Below the pieces are notes generated by a model, which searched no databases, was not told the origin of the DNA, and saw nothing but the letters and a program-made list of their open reading frames with translations. DNA of 64,000 bases from Solibacillus ferritrahens (GTDB lineage Bacteria; Bacillota; Bacilli; Bacillales_A; Planococcaceae): positions 317,353 through 381,352 of the forward strand of contig NZ_JAXCLE010000002.1 in the NCBI RefSeq assembly GCF_037027585.1. The letters are read 5' to 3'. The position numbers were made by a program, and so were the translations under genes. Numbering within the stretch: the stretch's first letter is position 1; every line of letters begins with the position of its first letter. Positions 16,559-25,339 of this stretch are shown one piece after another.

Positions 16559-18100
16559 GTGGAATACGTGATTGAAATGCTGGGAATCCGAAAAGAATTC
16601 GGAAGTTTCGTAGCGAACAATAATATCACCCTCCAATTAAAAAAAGGCGAAATTCATGCACTACTCGGTGAAAATGGTGCAGGTAAGTCGACTTTAATGA
16701 ATGTGCTTTTCGGTCTTTATCAACCTGAAGCAGGTGAAATAAAAGTACGTGGGGAATCGGTGAAAATTACTGATCCAAACAAAGCAAATGATTTAGGAAT
16801 CGGAATGGTTCACCAACACTTTATGCTTGTTGAGAACTTTACGGTAACTGAAAATATTATTCTAGGTAGTGAGCCTACTAAACTAGGAGCTATTAATATC
16901 AAGGATGCAGCAAAAAATATTGCTGCTTTATCCAAAAAGTATAATTTGGACGTTGACCCATATGCAAAAATTGAAGATATTTCAGTTGGGATGCAGCAGC
17001 GAGTAGAAATTTTAAAAACACTATACCGCGGTGCAGAAATTCTGATTTTTGACGAGCCGACAGCTTCATTGACACCACAGGAAATTACGGAATTGATAGC
17101 TATCTTAAAGCTTCTGATTAAAGAAGGTAAATCGATTATTATTATTACACATAAATTAAAAGAAATTATGGAAGTATCAGACCGTGTAACGATTATTCGT
17201 AAAGGTGAAGGGATTGGAACCGTTATAACAGATGAAACTAATCCGGATCAACTTGCTGAATTAATGGTAGGTCGTCAAGTGGAATTCAAAACCGAAAAAG
17301 GGGAAGCTCATCCTACAGAAGAGATTCTTAATATAGAAAATCTAATCGTAGCCGATTACCGTAATATTGATAAAGTAAAAGGTCTGAACTTATCGGTGCG
17401 TCGAGGTGAAATTGTCGGTATTGCCGGTATTGACGGGAATGGTCAATCGGAATTGATCGAAGCGATTACAGGATTACGTAAAATTAAAAGTGGTAAAGTC
17501 ACTTTAAACGGCAAAGATATTACCGGTTTAAAGCCGCGTGATATTACAGAAACAGGTCTAGGGCATATACCTCAAGACCGACATAAGCACGGACTAGTAT
17601 TGGACTTTCCGATTGGACATAATATTGCACTTCAGACTTATTACAAGTCACCGATTTCAAAAGGCTTCATTATGGACTACCGAAAAATCAGTGAAAAAGC
17701 ACGTCAAGTAATTGAAGAGTTTGATGTTCGTACGGGTCAAGGTGAGATGACTCCTGCACGCGCACTTTCGGGTGGTAACCAGCAAAAAGCAATTATTGGG
17801 CGCGAAGTGGATCGTGATCCGGATCTTTTAATTGCTGCACTTCCTACACGCGGACTGGATGTTGGCGCCATTGAGTTTATTCACTCTCGCTTAATTGAAC
17901 AGCGTGATAAAGGGAAAGCCGTATTATTGATTTCCTTTGAATTGGACGAAGTAATGAACGTTTCGGACCGTATTGCGGTAATTTATGATGGAATGATTGT
18001 AGATACTGTTTACCCGAAAGAAACTTCCGAACAGGAACTTGGCTTATTAATGGCCGGTGAAAAGCGTAAGGCAAAGGCTATCAAGGAGGGGAACGAATAA
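16559..18100 (+). CDS. nupO: Nucleoside ABC importer, double ATPase subunit (NupO-like)
   Basis: Tandem ATP-binding protein of about 513 residues energising nucleoside uptake. The first ATPase half is intact: Walker A GENGAGKST near residue 38, signature region SVGMQQRVEI, Walker B ILIFDEPTASL. The second half has a degenerate Walker A (GIDGNGQSEL), signature LSGGNQQKAI and a Walker B region LLIAALPTRGLD lacking the catalytic acidic residue, as is usual in this two-domain family. GTG 16559 is chosen because AAGGGAG ends eight bases before it; a GTG at 16550 overlaps that site. Its TAA shares one base with the nupP ATG. Confidence 0.94.
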   Translation: MEYVIEMLGIRKEFGSFVANNNITLQLKKGEIHALLGENGAGKSTLMNVLFGLYQPEAGEIKVRGESVKITDPNKANDLGIGMVHQHFMLVENFTVTENIILGSEPTKLGAINIKDAAKNIAALSKKYNLDVDPYAKIEDISVGMQQRVEILKTLYRGAEILIFDEPTASLTPQEITELIAILKLLIKEGKSIIIITHKLKEIMEVSDRVTIIRKGEGIGTVITDETNPDQLAELMVGRQVEFKTEKGEAHPTEEILNIENLIVADYRNIDKVKGLNLSVRRGEIVGIAGIDGNGQSELIEAITGLRKIKSGKVTLNGKDITGLKPRDITETGLGHIPQDRHKHGLVLDFPIGHNIALQTYYKSPISKGFIMDYRKISEKARQVIEEFDVRTGQGEMTPARALSGGNQQKAIIGREVDRDPDLLIAALPTRGLDVGAIEFIHSRLIEQRDKGKAVLLISFELDEVMNVSDRIAVIYDGMIVDTVYPKETSEQELGLLMAGEKRKAKAIKEGNE

Positions 18101-19149
18101 TGTCAAATCGAGTTGTAAATATACTCGTTCCACTCATCTCAGTAATTTTAGGATTACTGGTTGGTGGTATCATTATGATTGTTAGTGGCTATGACGCCAT
18201 TGAAGGATATACGGCCTTATGGAATGGTATCTTTGGAGATGCCTATTCTATCGGTAATACCATTCGTCAAATTACACCGTATATTTTATCAGGTCTTGCT
18301 GTAGCATTTGCTTTCCGTACAGGTTTATTCAACATCGGGGTAGAAGGTCAGCTATTAATGGGTTGGCTTGCAGCAGCCTATGTAGGTTATGCAATCGAAG
18401 GGCTGCCACGAATTATCCATTTGCCATTGGCGTTACTTGCAGCAGCGGCAGCAGGTGCTTTCTGGGCATTTATCGTCGGTTTCTTAAAGGCAAAACTTCA
18501 TGTACACGAAGTAATTGCTTCAATCATGTTAAACTACACAGCATTATACTTAACGAATGCTGCGATTAAATCATTGTCGGGTGGTAGCTTTAAAACACCG
18601 ACTGTCTTGGAATCAGCAACATTACGTAATCAGTGGTTACGTGAAATTACCGATAATTCAAGCCTTCACTTAGGAATAATCGTTGCTATTTTAATGGTTG
18701 TTGTCATGTGGTTTATTTTAGAAAAAACTACTCGTGGTTATGAGTTAAAAGCAGTAGGTTTCAATAAAAATGCTGCTGAATATGCAGGGATGAACGTAAA
18801 CCGCAATATTATTTTAGCTATGACAATTTCCGGTGTTTTTGCTGGTCTAGGTGGTGCGATGGAAGCATTGGGTACATACCAAAATGCATCTATTAAAGCA
18901 GCAGCATCAGGTATCGGATTTGACGGGATTGCCGTAGCATTGCTTGGTGCGAACAATCCAATCGGAGTATTCTTCGGTGCCTCTTTATTCGGTTCCCTGA
19001 AATACGGCTCTCTAAACATGCCAAATGCAGCTGGAATCCCAGAAGAAATTGTATCGATCATTATTGCGGTTATTATTTTATTCGTAGCATCAGGCTATAT
19101 TCTGCGTGTCGCATTAGAGAAATTTGGAAAGAAAAAGGAGGGCAAGTAA
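18100..19149 (+). CDS. nupP: Nucleoside ABC importer permease (NupP-like)
   Basis: Integral membrane permease of 349 residues in the BPD_transp_2 family (RbsC/YufP type), with about eight to ten hydrophobic segments. Family-typical stretches are visible: FNIGVEGQLLMG after the third segment and the loop MTISGVFAGLGGAMEALG that contacts the ATPase. GGAGGGGAACG lies before ATG 18100, which overlaps the nupO stop by one base, so translation is coupled. It pairs with nupQ to form the heterodimeric channel. Assignment to nucleosides rests on the BMP binding protein two genes upstream. Confidence 0.93.
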   Translation: MSNRVVNILVPLISVILGLLVGGIIMIVSGYDAIEGYTALWNGIFGDAYSIGNTIRQITPYILSGLAVAFAFRTGLFNIGVEGQLLMGWLAAAYVGYAIEGLPRIIHLPLALLAAAAAGAFWAFIVGFLKAKLHVHEVIASIMLNYTALYLTNAAIKSLSGGSFKTPTVLESATLRNQWLREITDNSSLHLGIIVAILMVVVMWFILEKTTRGYELKAVGFNKNAAEYAGMNVNRNIILAMTISGVFAGLGGAMEALGTYQNASIKAAASGIGFDGIAVALLGANNPIGVFFGASLFGSLKYGSLNMPNAAGIPEEIVSIIIAVIILFVASGYILRVALEKFGKKKEGK

Positions 19150-19150
19150 C

Positions 19151-20110
19151 ATGAGCTTTTTAGAAGTGTTATACTTTATCGTCCCTTCCGCTCTTTTATA
19201 CGCAACACCGCTTATTTTAACAGGTATCGGGGCTCTATTCTCGGAGCGTGCTGGGGTAATTGGTCTTGGTGTTGAAGGGTTAATGATTGTCGGTGCATTT
19301 ACAGGTATTTATATAAACTTAGAATACTATGCTGACTTTGGGAAAAACGTCATTTGGCTATCTTTATTGGCAGCATTACTAGCTGGTGCAGTGTTCTCGT
19401 TAATTATTGCGGTTGCTGCTGTTACGTTCCGTGCAGACCAAACTGTTACAGGTGTAGCAGTAAATATGCTTGCTGCAGCGATTACAGTATTCTTAGTAAA
19501 ATTAATTTACGGTAAAGGCCAAACGGATATGGTTTCTGCACCATTACAACGTTTTGAAATACCGTTTTTATCAGATATACCGTTTTTAGGACCACTATTG
19601 TTCCAGAATGTATACTCCACAACCATTATTGCATTGGTTGTTGCGGTAGGAGCATGGTTTGTTCTTTACAAAATGCCATTCGGTTTACGTATTCGTTCAG
19701 TTGGAGAACATCCAATGGCAGCAGATACAATGGGGATTAACGTAGCAAAAATGCGTTATATCGGCGTTATGATTTCCGGAGCATTAGCAGGTGTTGGTGG
19801 TGCGTCATTAGCAATGACATCATCTGGTGATTTCTCTGGTTCTACAGTAGCAGGACAAGGGTTCATTGCCATTGCAGCAATGATCTTCGGTAAATGGCAT
19901 CCACTAGGTACATTAGGTGCAGCGCTGTTCTTCGGATTAGCACAAACGTTAAGTATCGGTGGAGGTAACATTCCTTTCGTTCAGGATATTCCATCCGTTA
20001 TTCTGCAAGTTTTACCGTATGTGTTGACGATTTTAGCGTTGGCAGGATTCATCGGTAAAGCAGTTGCTCCGAAAGCTTCAGGGGTTCCTTATATTAAAGG
20101 GAAACGATAA
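19151..20110 (+). CDS. nupQ: Nucleoside ABC importer permease (NupQ-like)
   Basis: Second permease, 319 residues, the same length as B. subtilis NupQ. It is strongly hydrophobic with the conserved segments GVIGLGVEGLMIVGAF and MISGALAGVGGASLAM that mark the family. ATG 19151 follows AAGGAGGGCAAG and is preferred over an in-frame codon at 19124 that lies inside nupP. It is the last gene of the unit and is followed at once by a strong terminator. The four nup genes together make a complete importer; ymfC upstream is the likely regulator. Confidence 0.93.
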   Translation: MSFLEVLYFIVPSALLYATPLILTGIGALFSERAGVIGLGVEGLMIVGAFTGIYINLEYYADFGKNVIWLSLLAALLAGAVFSLIIAVAAVTFRADQTVTGVAVNMLAAAITVFLVKLIYGKGQTDMVSAPLQRFEIPFLSDIPFLGPLLFQNVYSTTIIALVVAVGAWFVLYKMPFGLRIRSVGEHPMAADTMGINVAKMRYIGVMISGALAGVGGASLAMTSSGDFSGSTVAGQGFIAIAAMIFGKWHPLGTLGAALFFGLAQTLSIGGGNIPFVQDIPSVILQVLPYVLTILALAGFIGKAVAPKASGVPYIKGKR

Positions 20111-20117
20111 ATTTTAA

Positions 20118-20159
20118 AAACTGTCTGTACAAAGTATCTTTTGTGCAGACAGTTTTTTT
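20118..20159 (+). terminator. Rho-independent terminator of the nup operon
   Basis: AAACTGTCTGTACA (20118-20131) pairs with TGTGCAGACAGTTT (20142-20155) and runs into seven T. A lone copy of the 21-bp-family core (GTGTCGATTA, 20160-20169) follows directly. Confidence 0.92.
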
Positions 20160-20280
20160 GTGTCGATTAAGTGGATAGCGCGGATTTTATTAGCAAATTA
20201 TATGAGTAATTAGATAAATCTAATCAACGAACCTTGACTCAAATTAACTAATTAGCTCAAACCTTATATCAAAACTTAGT

Positions 20281-20492
20281 TGTGCGGAGTGGAGGGGCAG
20301 ACTCCTTGGGGATTAAGCATGCGCGGAAAATCCAGGTTGCTCCTGCGGTTACTAGTCGCAAAGCTTTATTCAAAGCTTTGGAGCCATGCCCTCAGGGTAA
20401 AAGGAACGAATGCTAAGAGCGTCACATCGTGTGACAACGCATTCGTGACCAACATCGTGTTGGCTTCCCGGAACGCAGTACAACGAACGTAT
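20281..20492. repeat. GC-richer dispersed repeat with nested hairpins (copy E)
   Basis: This 210-bp block is visibly richer in G and C than its surroundings. It shares AAAGCTTTGGAGCCA and the end segment CCGGAACGCAGTACAACG (- orientation) with modules at 53.3 and 63.8 kb. Inside are hairpins GTCACATCGTGTGAC (20421-20435), enclosed by CGAATGC/GCATTCG, and CCAACATCGTGTTGG (20449-20463). The left end (GCGGAGTGGAGGGGCAGACTCC) resembles a repeat type common between Bacillales genes. An open frame across it is not believed to be a gene. The rest of the 20160-20681 gap is AT-rich without recognised features. Confidence 0.7.
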
Positions 20493-20681
20493 TAAGAAAA
20501 GCAGAAAGTGTAAAGAAATCAATTTTTTAAATTTAAAACAGCAAATACTTTTTGTTCATATTTGTCACGTTTTAGGGAACACTTAGTACGTATAATAACT
20601 TTGCACAAATGAAGGTAACACATGTATAGTAGAGAAGAAGCAATTTTATCCATATTCAAGAGGTAGTCAGGAGGAGTTTTT

Positions 20682-21944
20682 TTGTTTTTAAAGACAGAAA
20701 TTGCGAAAGGTGTTTCGCTTCATATACGACAAACCGCTCAATTTAAGACGGTTAACTTTTCGATCAAGTGGAGAGCGCCATTAAATGAAGAAACAGCGGC
20801 AGAGCGTACTGTATTATCGAATGTACTGCAGCACAGTAACGAGAAATTTCCAACAGCGGCTAGTTACCGTAGCTATTTAGATGACCTTTTTGGGACGGTA
20901 TTGTATTTTGATACGACAAAGCGCGGTCAAGAGCATACTGTACTATTAAATGTCGAAACGGTTAATGACCAGTACTTATCGCATGGCAATGTACTAAATG
21001 AAGTAATTAGCCTTATTCAGGAAGCCATCTTTAAACCGAATTTTGAAAACGGAGTATTTAAAGAGGCCATTGTAAAACGTGAAAAAGAAATGGTCATCCA
21101 ACGTATCCAATCGATTTTTGATGACAAATCTCGCTATGCACAAAAACGTTTAACAGAAATTATGCGTCCTAATAGCGCAGCGTCTATTTCTGCGAACGGA
21201 ACAATTGAAACGGTAAAAGCAATTACACCACAATCACTTACAAAAACATATGAAGAGATGATCGCAAATGATGTGATTGATATTTATGTTGTAGGTGATA
21301 TTAATGTTCAAGAAATGACTGAGCAGTTAAAAGCAGCATTCCCATTTGCTGACCGTAATGTACCACAATCGACAAAAGAAAATTCCACTTCGACAAAAGT
21401 TGAGCCATATACAAAAGAAACACAGGAAATGAAGCAAGGAAAGCTGCATATCGGCTACTCGACACCTGTACGTTTTGGAGACGAAGATTTCCCGAAAATG
21501 CAAATTTTCAACGGGATTTTTGGCGGCTACGCACATTCAAAATTATTTATGAATGTGCGTGAAAAAGAAAGCTTAGCTTATTATGCTTCAAGCTCCTATG
21601 CTTCACACTACGGATTATTATTTGTCGTTTCAGGCATTGAACCGGCAAATGAAGAAAAGGCGCGCAAATTAATTGACGAACAATTAAAAGTGATGCAGAA
21701 CGGTGAAATTTCTGATTTAGAATTGGCGCAAACGAAGGCAATGCTCATTAACCAGTTAAAAGAAGCATTAGATTCGCCACGTGGGCAAATTGAAATTTTT
21801 GACCAATATAAAACTTTAGACGAACCGTTTACATTAGATACGTGGACATTGCGCTGGCAATCTGTCACAAAAGAAGATGTGCAGAAAATGGCGCAGCAAA
21901 TCGAATTGCAAGCAACGTATTTCTTATGCGGTAAGGGGGAGTAA
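20682..21944 (+). CDS. ymfF: M16-family peptidase-like protein without zinc motif (YmfF)
   Basis: 420-residue M16 peptidase homologue. The position where active members carry HxxEH reads VLSNVLQHSNEKFPTAASY, so the metal site is missing, as in YmfF/AlbE-type partners. The C-terminal M16 half is intact (REKESLAYYASSSYA). The start is TTG 20682 with GAGGAG six bases upstream. It is followed after three bases by ymfH, which has the zinc site, so an inactive/active heterodimer is likely. Known from B. subtilis only as a conserved uncharacterised pair; substrate unknown. Confidence 0.92.
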   Translation: MFLKTEIAKGVSLHIRQTAQFKTVNFSIKWRAPLNEETAAERTVLSNVLQHSNEKFPTAASYRSYLDDLFGTVLYFDTTKRGQEHTVLLNVETVNDQYLSHGNVLNEVISLIQEAIFKPNFENGVFKEAIVKREKEMVIQRIQSIFDDKSRYAQKRLTEIMRPNSAASISANGTIETVKAITPQSLTKTYEEMIANDVIDIYVVGDINVQEMTEQLKAAFPFADRNVPQSTKENSTSTKVEPYTKETQEMKQGKLHIGYSTPVRFGDEDFPKMQIFNGIFGGYAHSKLFMNVREKESLAYYASSSYASHYGLLFVVSGIEPANEEKARKLIDEQLKVMQNGEISDLELAQTKAMLINQLKEALDSPRGQIEIFDQYKTLDEPFTLDTWTLRWQSVTKEDVQKMAQQIELQATYFLCGKGE

Positions 21945-21947
21945 TCC

Positions 21948-23252
21948 ATGGAGACAATTGAATTCCAGCAACTAGATGAAACATTATATTTTAAGCGATT
22001 AAATAATGGATTAGACGTATATATTTTGCCGAAAAAAGGTTTTTCCAAAACATTTGTAACGTTTACAACTAAATATGGTTCGGTTGACCGTACTTTTGTA
22101 CCGCTTGGAGGGACTGAGCCTATTACAGTCCCTGATGGTATTGCCCACTTTTTGGAGCATAAAATGTTCGAAAAGGAAGATGGAGATGTATTTCAAAAGT
22201 TCAGTGAAGTAGGTGCACAGGCCAATGCCTTTACATCGTTTACAAGAACGGCTTATTTATTCTCGGCAACAGATCATATATACAAAAGTACCGAGACATT
22301 ACTGAATTTCGTTCAAGAGCCTTATTTCACTGAGGAAACGGTTAATAAGGAAAAAGGAATTATCGGTCAGGAAATTACGATGTACGATGATCAGCCTGAT
22401 TGGCGTTTATATTTTGGTGCAATTGAAAATATGTATCATAATCACCCTGTGAAAATCGATATCGCCGGTACGATTGAATCAATTGATGGTATAACGGCGG
22501 AGCATTTATACACATGCTACAACACATTTTATCATCCATCGAATATGCTGCTATTCGTTATCGGGGCAGTAGATCCTGTTGAAATGATGGCATTTATTGA
22601 AGACAATCAACGTAAAAAGACGTTCCCAGAACCGACTGATATAACAAGAATGTTTGATGAAGAGCCGACAGATGTTGCGAAAGCAGAACGCGTTCTTCAC
22701 ATGGATGTTCAAAAGCCGAAAGTTTATGTTGGATTAAAGGCTAAACAAGTCGATCTTAGCGGCGAAGAAATGCTCAAACATGAACTTGCTGTACAAATTG
22801 CCGTAGAATGCTTATTCGGGCGTGCTTCTTCGTTTTATACGGATGTTTATGAAGACGGCTTGATTGATGAGTCATATGGATATGATTTTACTTTGGAAAA
22901 AGGATTTGGTTTTGCTTTAATTGGATCCGATACAGAACAGCCAGAGCAGCTTGTTAACTTGATTAAAGAGAAGTTGGCACAGGCAGAAAGTGATAACTTA
23001 TTCACGACTGAAGATGTAGAACGAATTAAACGCAAAAAAATCGGATTATTCCTGCGAGCACTAAATTCAATTGAATTTATCGCAAATCAATTTACACGTT
23101 ATAAATTCAACGATATGAACTTATTCGATGTTGTCCCGGTTCTTGAGACAATTACTGTTGAAGATATTGAAAAAGCATTTGAAACAATTCAAGGTGAAGA
23201 CCAACAAACCGTGTTTACAATCATGCCGATTAGTGAGCGCGATAAAAAATGA
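21948..23252 (+). CDS. ymfH: M16-family zinc peptidase (YmfH)
   Basis: 434-residue M16 metallopeptidase with an intact inverted zinc motif HFLEH at residues 67-71 and the downstream EKGIIGQEITMYDDQPDW acidic segment that supplies the third ligand. The C-terminal half carries the second M16 fold. GGGGGAG precedes ATG 21948, three bases after the ymfF stop, and its stop overlaps the ymfI start (ATGA). Together with YmfF it probably forms a two-chain protease acting in the cytoplasm; the substrate is not known. Confidence 0.94.
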   Translation: METIEFQQLDETLYFKRLNNGLDVYILPKKGFSKTFVTFTTKYGSVDRTFVPLGGTEPITVPDGIAHFLEHKMFEKEDGDVFQKFSEVGAQANAFTSFTRTAYLFSATDHIYKSTETLLNFVQEPYFTEETVNKEKGIIGQEITMYDDQPDWRLYFGAIENMYHNHPVKIDIAGTIESIDGITAEHLYTCYNTFYHPSNMLLFVIGAVDPVEMMAFIEDNQRKKTFPEPTDITRMFDEEPTDVAKAERVLHMDVQKPKVYVGLKAKQVDLSGEEMLKHELAVQIAVECLFGRASSFYTDVYEDGLIDESYGYDFTLEKGFGFALIGSDTEQPEQLVNLIKEKLAQAESDNLFTTEDVERIKRKKIGLFLRALNSIEFIANQFTRYKFNDMNLFDVVPVLETITVEDIEKAFETIQGEDQQTVFTIMPISERDKK

Positions 23253-23977
23253 AGAAATTTGCATTAGTGTGCGGTGCTTCCGGTGCGATTGGGCAAGCTA
23301 TTTGTCAGCAATTGGCACAGGATGGTTGGTCACTCTATCTGCATTACCATACTGGGCATACTGTCATTGACGGTATGCTTCAGATTTTTACCGAAAAGTA
23401 CCCGAATCAGGAATTTATGCCAGTAAAAGCAGATTTCAGCAGTGACACCGGGGCGGAGCAAATTGCCGCCCAAATTTTTTCGTTGCAGGCGATCGTCTAT
23501 GCGAGCGGCCATGCATTTTATGATTTATTGGAAAATACACCAGCCGAGGAAATGACGAAACTTTGGCATGTCCATGTACAAAATCCAATGCGTACGACGG
23601 CATTGCTCGCGAACAAATTACGAGCGAATAAAGTCAGCTATGTACTTGTAATTGGTTCGATATGGGGTGATGTCGGTGCAGCCGGCGAAGTCGCATACTC
23701 AGCTGTAAAAGGCGCCCAGCACAGCTTCGTGAAAGCATACTCGCAGGAAGCGGCGTTTAGCGGCATCCGCGTTAATGCGATTGCACCTGGTATCATTAAT
23801 ACGAGCATGAACGCAAAGTTAAATGCTGAAGAGCGCGAAATGATCGAAAGTCAAATACCATTGCAATCATTTGGTGAGGCGATTGATATCGCGAATATGG
23901 CGGCTTTTTATTTGAGTGGACGAGCTAATTATGTAACCGGACAAATAATTCGTGTTAATGGCGGATGGTACATATAA
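23249..23977 (+). CDS. ymfI: EF-P 5-aminopentanone reductase, SDR family (YmfI)
   Basis: Short-chain dehydrogenase/reductase of 242 residues. NADPH-binding GASGAIGQA starts at residue 9, and the catalytic triad is Ser137, Tyr150 and Lys154 (AYSAVK). The C-terminus has the family ending GQIIRVNGGW. In B. subtilis YmfI reduces the 5-aminopentanone modification on elongation factor P; that role is transferred from family and synteny, not proven here. It could be mistaken for a FabG-type reductase, but the place after ymfFH and before ymfJ supports YmfI. Translation is coupled to ymfH by a 4-bp overlap. Confidence 0.9.
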   Translation: MKKFALVCGASGAIGQAICQQLAQDGWSLYLHYHTGHTVIDGMLQIFTEKYPNQEFMPVKADFSSDTGAEQIAAQIFSLQAIVYASGHAFYDLLENTPAEEMTKLWHVHVQNPMRTTALLANKLRANKVSYVLVIGSIWGDVGAAGEVAYSAVKGAQHSFVKAYSQEAAFSGIRVNAIAPGIINTSMNAKLNAEEREMIESQIPLQSFGEAIDIANMAAFYLSGRANYVTGQIIRVNGGWYI

Positions 23978-24026
23978 TTTCCCGATATCCGCACATACTA
24001 TTTGTGCGAGAGGAGGGATAAGCCAT

Positions 24027-24284
24027 ATGGGAATTTTACAAAACTGGGAGCAATGGACAAGCTTTTTAGGTAAACAAGTATCTGACGCAAAAGAAAGCGG
24101 CATGCCTACTAAAATGATTGAGAAGGCCGCAGTTCAGATTGGTGAGTATCTAGCGAAAAACGTTGACCCACAAAATGAGCAAGAGCGTGTATTATCAGAT
24201 TTATGGTCAGTTGCTGAGAAAGATGAAAAGCAAGCAATTGCCAGCTGTATAATGAAACTTGTTCAAAATAAGCCAACACATTAA
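24027..24284 (+). CDS. ymfJ: DUF3243 protein YmfJ
   Basis: 85-residue, mostly helical, soluble protein (MGILQNWEQWTSFLGKQV...). It matches the length and position of B. subtilis YmfJ. Function unknown in the family. Start ATG 24027 follows GAGGAGGGAT by eight bases; an upstream in-frame ATG at 23952 lies within ymfI and is rejected. A hairpin terminator follows, so this gene ends the ymfF-H-I-J unit. Confidence 0.9.
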   Translation: MGILQNWEQWTSFLGKQVSDAKESGMPTKMIEKAAVQIGEYLAKNVDPQNEQERVLSDLWSVAEKDEKQAIASCIMKLVQNKPTH

Positions 24285-24293
24285 TTGAATTTT

Positions 24294-24334
24294 GAAAAAA
24301 ATGTCACTCACAAATCAGTGAGCGGCATTTTTTT
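24294..24334 (+). terminator. Rho-independent terminator of ymfJ
   Basis: AAAAATGTCACTCAC and GTGAGCGGCATTTTT pair around CAAATCA with one internal mismatch, followed by further T. Confidence 0.85.
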
Positions 24335-24487
24335 CGGTCTTAAAATTTCTGTAAGAGGTTTTTCTAAAATAATTTCAAGAAATCTAAGAAAAACGTGGGT
24401 TTCTAACTTTTCAATAGGTACAAAATCCGCTATGATGGAACTTATAAGAAATAAAAACGTTTCTATTACGAGGGGACAGATAAAAAA

Positions 24488-25276
24488 ATGGGCGAATGGT
24501 ATTTTGAATACGAAATTCAAGTGAATCGACCAGGTTTATTAGGCGATATCGCTTCGCTACTAGGGATGCTTCGTGTTAATATTGTCTCGATTAACGGTGT
24601 GGATGAAGGGCATCGAGGTATGTTGCTGTCTACAGAAAACGAAGAATCAATTCAACGGTTTATTTCAATCGTTTCCACAATGGAAAATATTAATGTGACC
24701 AGATTTCGTGAACCAAAGTTGCGGGACCGGCTGGCAGTTCGCCATGGGCACTATATCCCAAGGGATGCTGATGAAAAGAACACATTCCGATTTGTCCGGG
24801 ATGAATTAGGAATTTTAGTTGATTTTATGGCTGAATTATTTAAGAAGGACGGTCATAAATTAATTGGAATTCGAGGAATGCCTCGTGTAGGAAAGACAGA
24901 ATCGATTGTTGCTGCAAGTGTTAGTGCCAACAAAAGATGGATTTTCATTTCTTCTACAATGATTAAACAAACAGTTCGTAATGCTTTAATGGGCGATGAG
25001 TTTAATGGGAATAATATTTTTATTTTAGATGGTGCTGTGACGCGTCGTTCTACTGATGAAAGGCATCAGCAGTTAGTTCGGGAAATCATGGGAATGCCGA
25101 CGATTAAAGTCATTGAACATCCAGATCTTTTTGTACAGCATTCATCATATAAAATAGAGGATTTCGATTATATTATTGAGTTACGCCACGATCCAGACGA
25201 AGAAATTACTTATGAAATAATTGAAAAGAACAATATGTTATCAAGTACCGATCATTTTGGAGGATTTGAATTTTAA
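24488..25276 (+). CDS. ymfK: ACT-like/P-loop protein YmfK (DUF3388)
   Basis: 262-residue protein with two recognisable parts. Residues about 8-75 look like an ACT-type small-molecule sensor (NRPGLLGDIASLLGMLRVN). From about 125 there is a perfect Walker A pattern GMPRVGKT (130-137, GxxxxGKT), followed by a strand ending WIFISSTM. The family is annotated only as DUF3388; the nucleotide-binding reading is mine. GAGGGGAC lies before ATG 24488. Its place between ymfJ and rodZ is conserved in Bacillus. It may couple ligand sensing to NTP binding, but no partner is evident. Confidence 0.88.
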   Translation: MGEWYFEYEIQVNRPGLLGDIASLLGMLRVNIVSINGVDEGHRGMLLSTENEESIQRFISIVSTMENINVTRFREPKLRDRLAVRHGHYIPRDADEKNTFRFVRDELGILVDFMAELFKKDGHKLIGIRGMPRVGKTESIVAASVSANKRWIFISSTMIKQTVRNALMGDEFNGNNIFILDGAVTRRSTDERHQQLVREIMGMPTIKVIEHPDLFVQHSSYKIEDFDYIIELRHDPDEEITYEIIEKNNMLSSTDHFGGFEF

Positions 25277-25339
25277 AAATAAAGTAATTCATATTATTAT
25301 GAATTAATTAGTTTAATATATTAAAAGTAGGTGTTTTTT

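Noticed and set aside
20280..20495. 71-codon open frame in the gap after the nup operon
   Set aside because: It runs through a dispersed GC-richer repeat with hairpins, has no ribosome binding site, and its sequence is not protein-like.
20682..21944. ymfF as a damaged, inactive gene
   Set aside because: It lacks the zinc motif, but that is normal for YmfF-type partners of an active M16 protein; the frame is full length.
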